From Melioribacteraceae bacterium (lineage in GTDB: Bacteria > Bacteroidota > Ignavibacteria > Ignavibacteriales > Melioribacteraceae): a DNA stretch of 13,797 nt. The notes below the pieces were generated by a model. The model was not told the DNA's origin, made no database searches, and worked only from the letters and a program-made list of their open reading frames with translations. The translations under genes were made by a program, and so were the position numbers. The stretch is from contig JAQICK010000207.1 of assembly GCA_027858595.1 (NCBI GenBank), positions 1 to 13,797 of the forward strand, read 5' to 3'. This document shows positions 5,476-12,849 of the stretch, one piece after another (position 1 is the stretch's first letter; each line of letters starts with the position of its first letter).

Positions 5476-6942
5476 ATGCAGAAAAACGAAAATAAAAATA
5501 TGTTTAAAGCTTCTTGGACTTACGACAAAGCACCTGAAAGTACAGATCACGTTCAAATTAAAAAAGAATATGAATTGTACATTAATGGAAAGTTTACTAA
5601 GCCTGTAAAAGGCAAATACTTTGATACTATTAATCCTTCTACAAATAAAAAAATTGCAAGCGTTGCAGAAGCCACATCGGAAGATGTTGATATTGCTGTT
5701 AAAGCCGCTCGCAAAGCCTTTAAGGGTTGGTCAAGTTTATCTGGGAAAGAACGTGGTAAATACATTTTCAGAATTGCTCGTTTAATTCAAGAACGTGCAA
5801 GAGAATTTGCGGTAATTGAAAGTTTAGATGGTGGCAAGCCAATTAAAGAATCTCGAGACATTGATATTCCGTTGGCAGCTAATCATTTTTTCTATTATGC
5901 TGGTTGGGCTGATAAACTTGAATATGCTTTCCCAAATAGAAAGCCAGAACCTCTCGGTGTTGTTGGACAAATAATTCCTTGGAATTTCCCACTATTAATG
6001 GCTGCTTGGAAACTTGCACCAGCATTAGCAACGGGAAACACAGTCGTCTTAAAACCTGCTGAGACAACTCCACTTACTGCATTAAAGCTTGCAGAAATTA
6101 TTCACGATAGCGGAATTCCAAAAGGAGTAGTAAACATAATTACTGGTGCTGGCGAAACTGGAGCAAGTATTGTAAATCATCCTGACGTTGATAAAATTGC
6201 TTTTACCGGTTCAACAGGAGTTGGAAAATATATATCAAATGCTGTTGCTGGAACTAATAAAAGTGTTACACTTGAATTGGGTGGTAAAGGTGCTAACATA
6301 ATTTTTGAAGATGCTGCAATAGATCAAGCCGTTGAAGGTATTGTGAATGCAATATTTTATAACCAAGGTCATGTATGCTGTGCTGGATCAAGATTATTTA
6401 TCCAAGAATCTGTAGCTGATGTAGTTATTCAAAAATTAAAAGATAGAATGGAAACTCTTATTGTTGGTGATCCATTAGATAAAAACACAGATGTTGGTGC
6501 AATAAATTCCAAAAAACAATTACAAATTATTGAGAATTATATTAAGATTGGAATTAACGAAGGTGGTGACATTTATCAATCATCATGCAATCTGCCTAAA
6601 TCTGGAAACTGGTGTGCACCTACGTTATTTTTAAATGTTTCTCAATCGCACAAAATAGTTCAAGAAGAAATTTTTGGTCCAGTTTTAGCTGTTCAAACGT
6701 TTAGAACTATTAGTGAAGTAATTGAAAAAGCAAATAATACTCCTTATGGATTATCCGCAGGTGTGTGGACAAATAATGGTGCTAAGATTTTTCACTTAAC
6801 CGAAAGACTTGAAGCTGGAGTAATTTGGGCAAATACGTTTAACAAATTTGATGCAGCATCACCATTTGGTGGATATAAAGAAAGTGGATATGGCAGAGAA
6901 GGCGGAATGCAAGGCTTAAATCCATACGTAAAATTTGACTAA
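5476..6942 (+). CDS. Aldehyde dehydrogenase, catalytic (N-terminal ALDH16-like half)
   Basis: This 488-residue NAD(P)-dependent enzyme is complete for the ALDH superfamily. Asn170 lies in IIPWNFP, and VLKPAETTPL at 191-200 binds cofactor. FTGSTGVG spans 243-250. The general base is Glu267 in LELGGKGAN, the nucleophile Cys301 in GHVCCAGSR, and Glu398 in QEEIFGPV contacts nicotinamide ribose. A 30-residue polar extension precedes the usual YINGKF start of the fold. ATG 5476 follows the deoC stop by two bases, consistent with translational coupling. The likely substrate is acetaldehyde from DeoC, giving acetate; this is inferred from position. The catalytic subunit is followed by a half-length, non-catalytic ALDH, so the pair corresponds to the two domains of ALDH16. 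The closest ordinary annotation would be 'aldehyde dehydrogenase family protein'. Confidence 0.93.
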   Translation: MQKNENKNMFKASWTYDKAPESTDHVQIKKEYELYINGKFTKPVKGKYFDTINPSTNKKIASVAEATSEDVDIAVKAARKAFKGWSSLSGKERGKYIFRIARLIQERAREFAVIESLDGGKPIKESRDIDIPLAANHFFYYAGWADKLEYAFPNRKPEPLGVVGQIIPWNFPLLMAAWKLAPALATGNTVVLKPAETTPLTALKLAEIIHDSGIPKGVVNIITGAGETGASIVNHPDVDKIAFTGSTGVGKYISNAVAGTNKSVTLELGGKGANIIFEDAAIDQAVEGIVNAIFYNQGHVCCAGSRLFIQESVADVVIQKLKDRMETLIVGDPLDKNTDVGAINSKKQLQIIENYIKIGINEGGDIYQSSCNLPKSGNWCAPTLFLNVSQSHKIVQEEIFGPVLAVQTFRTISEVIEKANNTPYGLSAGVWTNNGAKIFHLTERLEAGVIWANTFNKFDAASPFGGYKESGYGREGGMQGLNPYVKFD

Positions 6943-6971
6943 AATTTTTAATTTAAGATTATAAGTAAATT

Positions 6972-7832
6972 ATGAGCAGATTAGATATTAACAAAACGTA
7001 CAAATTATATATTGGCGGAAAATTTCCTCGAACCGAATCAGGTAGATATTATGCTGTAAACAACAGCAAAGGTAATTTGATTGCAAATATGTGTCTTGCT
7101 TCGCGAAAGGATTTTAGAAACGCTGTTGTAGTTGCACGTAAAGCACAACCTGCTTGGGCTGGAATGACTGCCCTAAACAAAGGTCAAGTTTTATATCGGA
7201 TTGCCGAAATGCTAGAAGGTAGAAAAGAACAATTTATTGCTGAATTGATTGCGCAGGGTAGCTCTACAAAAGCTGCTCAAGAAGAGGTTAATTCCTCTAT
7301 TGACAGATTAGTTTATTATGCTGGTTGGAGTGATAAATATCTACAATTTTTTAGCACCGTCAATCCAGTATCAAGTTCTCATTTTAATTTTTCTAAATTA
7401 GAACCAGTTGGTGTCGTTTCAATAATTGCACCTGAAAATAATAGTTTATTAGGTTTAGTATCAATGATTGCACCAGCAATTGTTGGTGGAAATACAGTAA
7501 TTGTATTAGCATCTGAAAGCAAACCATTAACTGCAATCTCTTTAGCAGAAGTATTAAATTCTTCTGATGTTCCAGGGGGAGTTGTAAATATTTTAACTGG
7601 TAATAAGGACGAATTATATAGTCATATGGCATCTCATATGGATGTAAACTCAATTATTTATTTTGGAAACAATGCTGATTATATAAAATCGATTAGTGAA
7701 TTTGCAAGTAATAATATTAAAAGAACTGTTTTTTACAAAAATGATGATTTGTCAAATGATTTTTACGAATCACCATATGCAATAGAGAAGACACAAGAAT
7801 TAAAAACTACTTGGCATCCAACAGATATTTAG
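6972..7832 (+). CDS. Non-catalytic ALDH-like protein (C-terminal ALDH16-like half)
   Basis: The 286 residues cover only the N-terminal, cofactor-binding half of an ALDH fold: YIGGKF at 13-18, YYAGWSDK at 115-122, EPVGVVSIIAPENN at 144-157 (Asn156 matches the usual PWN asparagine), APAIVGGNTVIVLASESKPLTA at 167-188 and GGVVNILTG at 202-210. The GSTxxG loop is replaced by YFGNNADY. The Glu general base, the catalytic-Cys motif and the whole catalytic domain are absent. The tail ends LKTTWHPTDI. The downstream DNA shows no continuing ALDH homology, so this appears to be the natural length, not a frameshift. It starts 29 bases after the first ALDH. With 488 + 286 residues, the pair matches a single ALDH16 polypeptide, whose second domain is likewise incomplete. 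A structural or partner-binding role is inferred. Confidence 0.85.
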   Translation: MSRLDINKTYKLYIGGKFPRTESGRYYAVNNSKGNLIANMCLASRKDFRNAVVVARKAQPAWAGMTALNKGQVLYRIAEMLEGRKEQFIAELIAQGSSTKAAQEEVNSSIDRLVYYAGWSDKYLQFFSTVNPVSSSHFNFSKLEPVGVVSIIAPENNSLLGLVSMIAPAIVGGNTVIVLASESKPLTAISLAEVLNSSDVPGGVVNILTGNKDELYSHMASHMDVNSIIYFGNNADYIKSISEFASNNIKRTVFYKNDDLSNDFYESPYAIEKTQELKTTWHPTDI

Positions 7833-7852
7833 TTTTAAATTCTCACTTTTCA

Positions 7853-7903
7853 AAAAGGAAACAATTTTCAGTAAATAGCTGAATAGGATTTACGTTTCTT
7901 TTT
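7853..7903 (+). terminator. Possible intrinsic terminator of the deoC operon
   Basis: AAAAGGAAAC (7853-7862) pairs with GTTTCTTTTT (7894-7903) over 10 bp, counting one G-U pair. The 31-base interior contains a smaller TTCAG/CTGAA hairpin. The T run in the 3' arm and the CCTTTCTTATC stretch after it could serve as a terminator tail. The stem is AT-rich and the loop long, so this is tentative. It lies 20 bases after the second ALDH stop. Confidence 0.35.
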
Positions 7904-7951
7904 CCTTTCTTATCTATTTAAATTCAATATATGAAATGATGGAAATTATTA

Positions 7952-8179
7952 ATGGTAATTGATTTAGTTGTTACAATAGAAGAAGATGGTTTTGGTGCAG
8001 AAGTTCCTTCGTTAAAAGGTTGCGAAAGTTGGGCACACACTGAAGATGAGGCAATTATCAATGTTATTGAATTAACAAGATTCTATGTGAAACTTGATGC
8101 TGATGTTGATGTTACAGTTGACTTGGCAAGGCGAAGTAAAAAGAAAAATGTTTATAAAATAATATTTACGAAAGAATGA
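7952..8179 (+). CDS. HicB-like domain protein without a HicA partner
   Basis: The 75-residue protein has the N-terminal partial RNase-H-like fold of HicB antitoxins: IDLVVTIEEDGFGAEVPSLKGCESWAHTEDEAIINVIE, i.e. beta strand, E-D-G-F, the V-P-x-L-x-G-C turn and the T-x-x-E-A helix. The C-terminal part is short and basic (ARRSKKKNVYK) and shows no clear ribbon-helix-helix or helix-turn-helix DNA-binding domain. HicB normally neutralises the HicA mRNA interferase encoded next to it, but no HicA-like small basic frame lies on either side. ATG 7952 has no strong Shine-Dalgarno. An in-frame TGA twelve bases upstream (four codons before the ATG) limits other choices. It may be a solitary HicB-fold protein of another role or a toxin-antitoxin remnant. 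Confidence 0.7.
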   Translation: MVIDLVVTIEEDGFGAEVPSLKGCESWAHTEDEAIINVIELTRFYVKLDADVDVTVDLARRSKKKNVYKIIFTKE

Positions 8180-8215
8180 GATGGAAAAAATAAAATGGTT
8201 TTCCGATTTGAAAAT

Positions 8216-8326
8216 TGTCATATCGAATGAGCGTTTTTTGTCCCGTGTGGTTGAACGGGAAGATATCTCTCAATTATAGCTTAGAGATTTCTCACCTAAC
8301 AAAGAACATTAGGATTCGAAATGACA
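8216..8326. repeat. Palindromic repeat element, copy 3 (REP/MITE-like)
   Basis: TGTCATATCGAAT (8216-8228) pairs with ATTCGAAATGACA (8314-8326) at 12 of 13 positions. Two internal hairpins follow: TCCCGT (8241-8246) with ACGGGA (8255-8260), and AGATATCTCT (8261-8270) with AGAGATTTCT (8283-8292, one mismatch). The ends and the GAGATTTCTCACC segment match copy 1 at 2231-2320. It fills most of the 192-base gap between the HicB-like gene and trmH. Confidence 0.72.
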
Positions 8327-8371
8327 TATTTCTGGAATTCAATTTATGAAAACTAAATTGTGATATGAATT

Positions 8372-8962
8372 GTGCAAAAATTTAAAACAGAAAAAAGATT
8401 AAATAAAATCCGTAAAGTTGTAACACAACGTCAGCAATCATTAAAAGTTGTGCTAGAAGATATTCACGATCCTCACAACGTTAGCGCAATTTATAGAACG
8501 TGTGATTCTGTTGGTGTTGTTCAAGCTACACTTTTGTACATACAAGAAGAGTTCCCTAAAATAAGTAGAGTCTCGTCCTCATCAGCAAATAAGTGGGTTG
8601 ATTCGGAGATGTATGAAACTGTTGAAGAATGTTTTAATGATTTACGTAAAAGTGGATATAAAATATATGCAAGCAAATTGGATGAGAATGCTAAAAGTCT
8701 GTACGATTTAGATTTAACAGAAAAAATTGCAATTGTAATGGGTAATGAACATCGTGGAATTTCAGATGAAGTTGCAGAAGGAGCTGATGAAATATTTTTT
8801 ATTCCAATGCGTGGAATGATACAAAGTCTTAATGTTTCAGTGGCTACTGCCGTTACACTTTACGAAGCCCAACGTCAGCGTGCGGAAGCGGGAATGTATG
8901 AAACATCAGATTTAAGTGATGAAGAGTTAGAAAAAGAAATTGACAAATGGTGTGAAAAGTGA
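8372..8962 (+). CDS. trmH: TrmH: tRNA (guanosine-2'-O-)-methyltransferase
   Basis: This SPOUT-class enzyme uses S-adenosylmethionine to methylate the 2'-OH of guanosine 18 in the tRNA D-loop. All three SpoU motifs are clear: motif 1 HDPHNVSAIYRTCDSVG at 32-48 with the catalytic arginine Arg42, motif 2 IVMGNEHRGIS at 121-131, and motif 3 IPMRGMIQSLNVSVATAVTLYEAQRQR at 144-170, which forms the trefoil knot. The AEAGMY that follows closely resembles E. coli TrmH and favours TrmH over the rRNA enzyme RlmB. At 196 residues it lacks most of the long C-terminal tail of E. coli TrmH (229). The start is GTG 8372; an in-frame TGA at 8366-8368 leaves little alternative, and no Shine-Dalgarno is visible. 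The stop overlaps the aroA start. Confidence 0.92.
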   Translation: MQKFKTEKRLNKIRKVVTQRQQSLKVVLEDIHDPHNVSAIYRTCDSVGVVQATLLYIQEEFPKISRVSSSSANKWVDSEMYETVEECFNDLRKSGYKIYASKLDENAKSLYDLDLTEKIAIVMGNEHRGISDEVAEGADEIFFIPMRGMIQSLNVSVATAVTLYEAQRQRAEAGMYETSDLSDEELEKEIDKWCEK

Positions 8963-10251
8963 TTGAAAAAATTGAAAAGATAAATAGTGTAAATGGCGAG
9001 CTAACTTTGCCTGGCGATAAATCAATTTCACATCGTGCTGTAATGTTTTCGGCAATGGCAAATGGTAAATCAACTGTGAAAAATTACCTTAACTCTGAGG
9101 ATGTAAACTCAACTATTGATTGTTTCAGAAAACTCGGATGTAATATTGTGCAAACTGAAACAGATTTAACCATCGATGGCAAAGGCTTTGGAGGTTTTAC
9201 AGAACCAATCTCAAATTTGGATGCTGGTAACTCTGGAACTACAACACGATTGATTTCTGGAATACTTGCTGCTCAAAATTTTGATACAACTATTATTGGT
9301 GATGTTTCATTATCCAAACGCCCAATGAAACGTGTAGCTGACCCACTTTTGCAGATGGGAGCAAGAATAGAAACAAACGATGCTGGAACACTTCCAATGA
9401 CTATTTTTACTTCTGAGGAATTGAAAGCTATTGAATATGATATGCAAATAGCATCTGCACAAATTAAGGGTGCTGTGCTTCTTGCTGGGTTACATATGGA
9501 TGAAGAGACTGTGGTTGTTGAGCATTCACGAACTCGTAACCATACGGAGACACTACTTGGTTTAAAAGTAGAAGAGTTTGAGGGATATAGAAAAATATAT
9601 TCTTCTAAAAAGAATTATCCAAAACCCAAAGAATATATTGTTCCTTCAGATATTTCAACATCAGCGTTTTTTATTGTGTTGGCACTGAATTTAGAAGATT
9701 CAGAATTGCTTCTTAAAGATGTGTTACTAAATGAAACTCGTAACGGAATTATTAAGATTCTACAACAGATGGGTGGAAAAATTAAGATTGAAAATGCAAG
9801 AGAAAGTAGTGGCGAAAAAATTGGCGATTTAAGAATATTCAGTAGTAAACTACGTAATATTGAAATTAGCAAAGCTATAATTCCAAACATTATTGATGAA
9901 ATTCCAATACTTTCAATTGCTGGGTTATTTGCTGAAGGAAAATATGCAATTAGAAATGCAAAGGAATTACGATTTAAAGAATCGGATAGAATTGATGCAA
10001 TGTGTTCTAACTTCAGAAAGCTTGGAGTTGAGTACACTGAGTATGACGATGGTTTTACAATAGATGGAAATGTAATTAATGAAAATATACTTATTGAGAG
10101 TTTTGACGATCACCGGATAGCAATGGCTTTTACAATTCTTGGTATGATAGTGGGTAAGGGAATAAGTGTAAATAATTTTGAATCAGTTGCTGTTTCAAAT
10201 CCTGAATTCATTAAACAAGTAAATGTAATCTCCGTAAAAAAAATCACTTAA
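8959..10251 (+). CDS. aroA: 3-phosphoshikimate 1-carboxyvinyltransferase (EPSP synthase)
   Basis: This cytoplasmic enzyme joins shikimate 3-phosphate and phosphoenolpyruvate to 5-enolpyruvylshikimate 3-phosphate, the sixth step of aromatic amino-acid synthesis. The 430-residue protein is complete. LPGDKSISHRAVM at 17-29 carries the PEP-binding lysine Lys21, and DAGNSGTTTR at 88-97 the PEP loop. GDVSLSKRPMKR is at 114-125. Catalytic Asp313 lies in NIIDEIPILSI, Glu341 in FKESDRID, and DDHRIAMAF is at 383-391. The GDKSISHR and SEDVxxT signatures group it with Bacillus/CP4-like class II sequences, not E. coli-like class I. GTG 8959 overlaps the trmH TGA (GTGA), so translation is probably coupled. 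No other shikimate gene is in the window. Confidence 0.96.
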   Translation: MIEKIEKINSVNGELTLPGDKSISHRAVMFSAMANGKSTVKNYLNSEDVNSTIDCFRKLGCNIVQTETDLTIDGKGFGGFTEPISNLDAGNSGTTTRLISGILAAQNFDTTIIGDVSLSKRPMKRVADPLLQMGARIETNDAGTLPMTIFTSEELKAIEYDMQIASAQIKGAVLLAGLHMDEETVVVEHSRTRNHTETLLGLKVEEFEGYRKIYSSKKNYPKPKEYIVPSDISTSAFFIVLALNLEDSELLLKDVLLNETRNGIIKILQQMGGKIKIENARESSGEKIGDLRIFSSKLRNIEISKAIIPNIIDEIPILSIAGLFAEGKYAIRNAKELRFKESDRIDAMCSNFRKLGVEYTEYDDGFTIDGNVINENILIESFDDHRIAMAFTILGMIVGKGISVNNFESVAVSNPEFIKQVNVISVKKIT

Positions 10252-10356
10252 CCTAGATTTCGTAATCTGTGGTTACAATTACTTTGTTTTAATCCTCTCT
10301 TGAATATAAATTCATTAGTTAGTAGCTTAGAAGTTAAAATGTAAATAGGAACGTTT

Positions 10357-11478
10357 ATGAGAATCGGAATTCCAAAAGAAACACATCATGAAGAGAAACG
10401 TGTAGCAATTGTGCCTGCAGGCGTTGATACTCTTACTAAACAAGGGCATACTGTTTTTATTGAAACTGAAGCCGGAGACGGAAGTCATTTTAACGATGAA
10501 GAATATCGTAAAGCTGGTGCAACAGTTGTTTATTCCCGTGAAGAGGTTTACCAACGTGCAGAAGTTATTGCGCAAATATCTCCAATGACTGAAGAAGAAG
10601 TATCTCTGCTTGAAGAGAAACAGATAGTGCTAGCCTTCCATAAGTTTGCTGTTGGCGATAAAAAAGTTTTGGAAGAAATGCTCGATAGAAAAATTACAGC
10701 AATAAGTTATGAACTAATTGAAAAGAATGACGAAGCTCCTATACTTCATTCAATGAGTGAAATTGCTGGGCAACTTGCTGTTCAAATTGGCGAGCGTTAT
10801 CTTGGAAGTGACTACGAATTTGGTCGCGGAATTTTAATGGGCGGTATTACTGGAGTTGCCCCTGCAGCTGTCGTAATTCTTGGTGCTGGAGTTGTTGGTT
10901 TGAACGCAGCACGTGCTGTTATTGGTCGTGGGGCACAAGTAATAGTTTTGGATAAAGATGTTCGTAGATTAAAAAGAATTGAAAATACTCTTTCCAAAAA
11001 TATTACTACTGTTGTAGCAAATCCTTATACAATTGCTCGTGGAGTAAAATTTGCTGATTTATTAATTTGTGGCGTTCAAGTTAAAGGAGAGAAGGTTCCC
11101 CATTTAATTAACACCGAAATGATTAAGACAATGAAAAAAGGTTCCGTTATTGTTGACCTTTCCATTGATCATGGTGGATGTGTTGAAACAAGCAGACCTA
11201 CAACTATTTCTGATCCGGTATTTGTTAAACATGATGTTATCCATTATTGTGTCCCAAATATACCAGCTTTAGCAGCACGTACAGCTTCATTCGGATTATC
11301 AAACTCGGCTCTCGATTATATTGTTGAAATTTCAAACAATGGTTTATCGAATGCTGTATTGGGTGATACTGATTTCTCAAAAGGTATTTGCACTTACAAT
11401 GGTTATTGTACGAATCAAGTAATTGCAGACACATTTAATTTGGAGTACAGACGTCTCCATATTTTTTCAACTAATTAG
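10357..11478 (+). CDS. ald: Alanine dehydrogenase, Bacteroidota-type variant
   Basis: This AlaDH/PNT-family protein of 373 residues would reversibly deaminate L-alanine to pyruvate and ammonia with NAD. The N-terminal domain begins MRIGIPKETHHEEKRVAIVP, with substrate-binding Arg15. The NAD fold carries LGAGVVG at 175-181 and the ribose-binding Asp199. The signature SIDHGGCVETSRPTT at 269-283 includes catalytic Asp271, followed by YCVPNIPALAARTAS. Two canonical residues look altered: the KVKEP segment reads AQISP (72-76), and the FxxLHLA histidine region reads AFHKFAV (93-99), where His95 aligns only with a gap. The C-terminal YNGYCTNQVIADTFNLEY tail fits the Bacteroidota AlaDH subgroup as I remember it. 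AGGA six bases before ATG 10357 sets the start. It heads a three-gene operon. Confidence 0.88.
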   Translation: MRIGIPKETHHEEKRVAIVPAGVDTLTKQGHTVFIETEAGDGSHFNDEEYRKAGATVVYSREEVYQRAEVIAQISPMTEEEVSLLEEKQIVLAFHKFAVGDKKVLEEMLDRKITAISYELIEKNDEAPILHSMSEIAGQLAVQIGERYLGSDYEFGRGILMGGITGVAPAAVVILGAGVVGLNAARAVIGRGAQVIVLDKDVRRLKRIENTLSKNITTVVANPYTIARGVKFADLLICGVQVKGEKVPHLINTEMIKTMKKGSVIVDLSIDHGGCVETSRPTTISDPVFVKHDVIHYCVPNIPALAARTASFGLSNSALDYIVEISNNGLSNAVLGDTDFSKGICTYNGYCTNQVIADTFNLEYRRLHIFSTN

Positions 11479-11493
11479 GAATGGAAATATCTA

Positions 11494-12849
11494 ATGTTAA
11501 TAGATGAAGTAAGAAAGTCTGAAAAAAAGCCATCATGGTTGGAAAGATATAAATCCAAACTAGTCACAGCAGAAGAAGCTGTAAAGCATGTGAAATCAGG
11601 CGATAGCATAATTGTTCAACCTGGATGTGCTGCTCCAATGGTTTTGCTTAATGCAATGGTGGAAAGAAAAGATGAATTAGTTGATATTAAAATGTATCAT
11701 ATTTTAATTGTTGGTGATATTCCATATTTAAAACCTGGAATGGAAAAGCACTTTAAACATCGTGCCTTTTTTATTGGTGCAAATACACGAGCTGCAGTAA
11801 ACGATGGCCGATCAGAGTTTATTCCAATATTTTTATCTGAAGTAACTCTACTTTTTAAAAATGGAATTCTTCCGGTTGATATCTCTTTTATTAATGTTTC
11901 GCCCCCAGACGAACATGGTTTTTGTAGCTACGGAATTGACGTAGGAAATATTAAAACTCCAACAGAAAAAGCTACACTTATAATTGCACAAGTAAATCCG
12001 CAAATGCCACGTGCCCTCGGAAACAGTTTTATTCATATAAATAAAATTGATTACATAGTTGAAAAAGATGAACCACTTCTTGAACTTCCACAGGTTGACC
12101 CAAATGCTTCTCCTGAAATTATAGAGATTTATGATAAAATAGGAAAGAATGTTGCAGATTTAGTTGAAGATGGTTCAACCCTCCAAATGGGCATTGGAGC
12201 AATTCCTGATAATGTTATGAAATATCTTCGTAATAAAAAAGATCTTGGTGTTCACACAGAAATGTTTTCGGATGGAATGATTGATTTGGTTGAAGATGGA
12301 ATAATCACAGGCGATAAAAAAACTTTACACCCGGGAAAAATTATTACTGGTTTTGTTCTAGGAACTAAAAAAGCTTACGATTATATCGATAATAATCCTG
12401 TGTTTGAATTTCATCCACAAGAATATGTTAACGATCCATTTATTATTGCTAAAAATAAAAAAATGGTTGCAATAAACTCAGCTATTGAAGTTGACTTAAC
12501 TGGTCAAGTTTGTTCCGATTCTATTGGCACAAAATTGTTTAGTGGAATTGGTGGTCAAGTAGATTTTATTCGTGGAGCTGCTTATTCCGAAGGAGGAAAA
12601 CCAATTATTGCACTTCCTTCAACAACAAAGGATGGAAAAATTTCACGTATAGTTTCTACATTAAAACCTGGTGCTGGAGTAGTTACATCCAGAGGTGATG
12701 TGCATTATGTTGTTACTGAGTATGGTGTTGCCCAACTTTGGGGTAAGTCGATAAGAGAACGCGTAAAAGAATTAATAAGAATTGCGCACCCAAAATTTAA
12801 AGCTGAACTTTCAGAATTTGCAAACAAAACATATAATTTAAACTTATGA
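11494..12849 (+). CDS. Acetyl-CoA hydrolase / 4-hydroxybutyrate CoA-transferase family protein
   Basis: This 451-residue family I CoA-transferase moves CoA between acyl-CoAs and short carboxylates such as acetate, butyrate, succinate or 4-hydroxybutyrate through a glutamyl-CoA intermediate. The N-terminal half has SGDSIIVQPGCAAP at 35-48 and the DISFINVSPPDEHGFCSYG signature at 129-147. The C-terminal half has QMGIGAIPDN at 231-240, the catalytic glutamate Glu256 in GVHTEMFSDGM, and the CoA-binding loop SGIGGQVDFIRGA at 350-362. TEYGVAQLWG at 408-417 closes the active site. The sequence resembles AbfT-type 4-hydroxybutyrate transferases, but the substrate cannot be fixed from motifs. It starts 15 bases after alanine dehydrogenase with GGAATGGA in the spacer. 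It overlaps the next gene by four bases. Confidence 0.9.
   Translation: MLIDEVRKSEKKPSWLERYKSKLVTAEEAVKHVKSGDSIIVQPGCAAPMVLLNAMVERKDELVDIKMYHILIVGDIPYLKPGMEKHFKHRAFFIGANTRAAVNDGRSEFIPIFLSEVTLLFKNGILPVDISFINVSPPDEHGFCSYGIDVGNIKTPTEKATLIIAQVNPQMPRALGNSFIHINKIDYIVEKDEPLLELPQVDPNASPEIIEIYDKIGKNVADLVEDGSTLQMGIGAIPDNVMKYLRNKKDLGVHTEMFSDGMIDLVEDGIITGDKKTLHPGKIITGFVLGTKKAYDYIDNNPVFEFHPQEYVNDPFIIAKNKKMVAINSAIEVDLTGQVCSDSIGTKLFSGIGGQVDFIRGAAYSEGGKPIIALPSTTKDGKISRIVSTLKPGAGVVTSRGDVHYVVTEYGVAQLWGKSIRERVKELIRIAHPKFKAELSEFANKTYNLNL

Noticed and set aside
7600..7832. Second ALDH as a recent frameshifted pseudogene
   Set aside because: No catalytic-domain homology appears in any frame downstream to base 7950, the frame is clean, and the protein ends in a plausible native tail; the ALDH16-like half explains it better.
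9615..10037. 140-residue open frame on the minus strand inside aroA
   Set aside because: It is fully antisense to conserved EPSP synthase sequence, and its serine/leucine/isoleucine-rich composition mirrors the opposite strand.
10252..10356. AGATT/AATCT hairpin at 10255-10268 as the aroA terminator
   Set aside because: The stem is only 5 bp and is not followed by a T tract, so there is not enough to call it.
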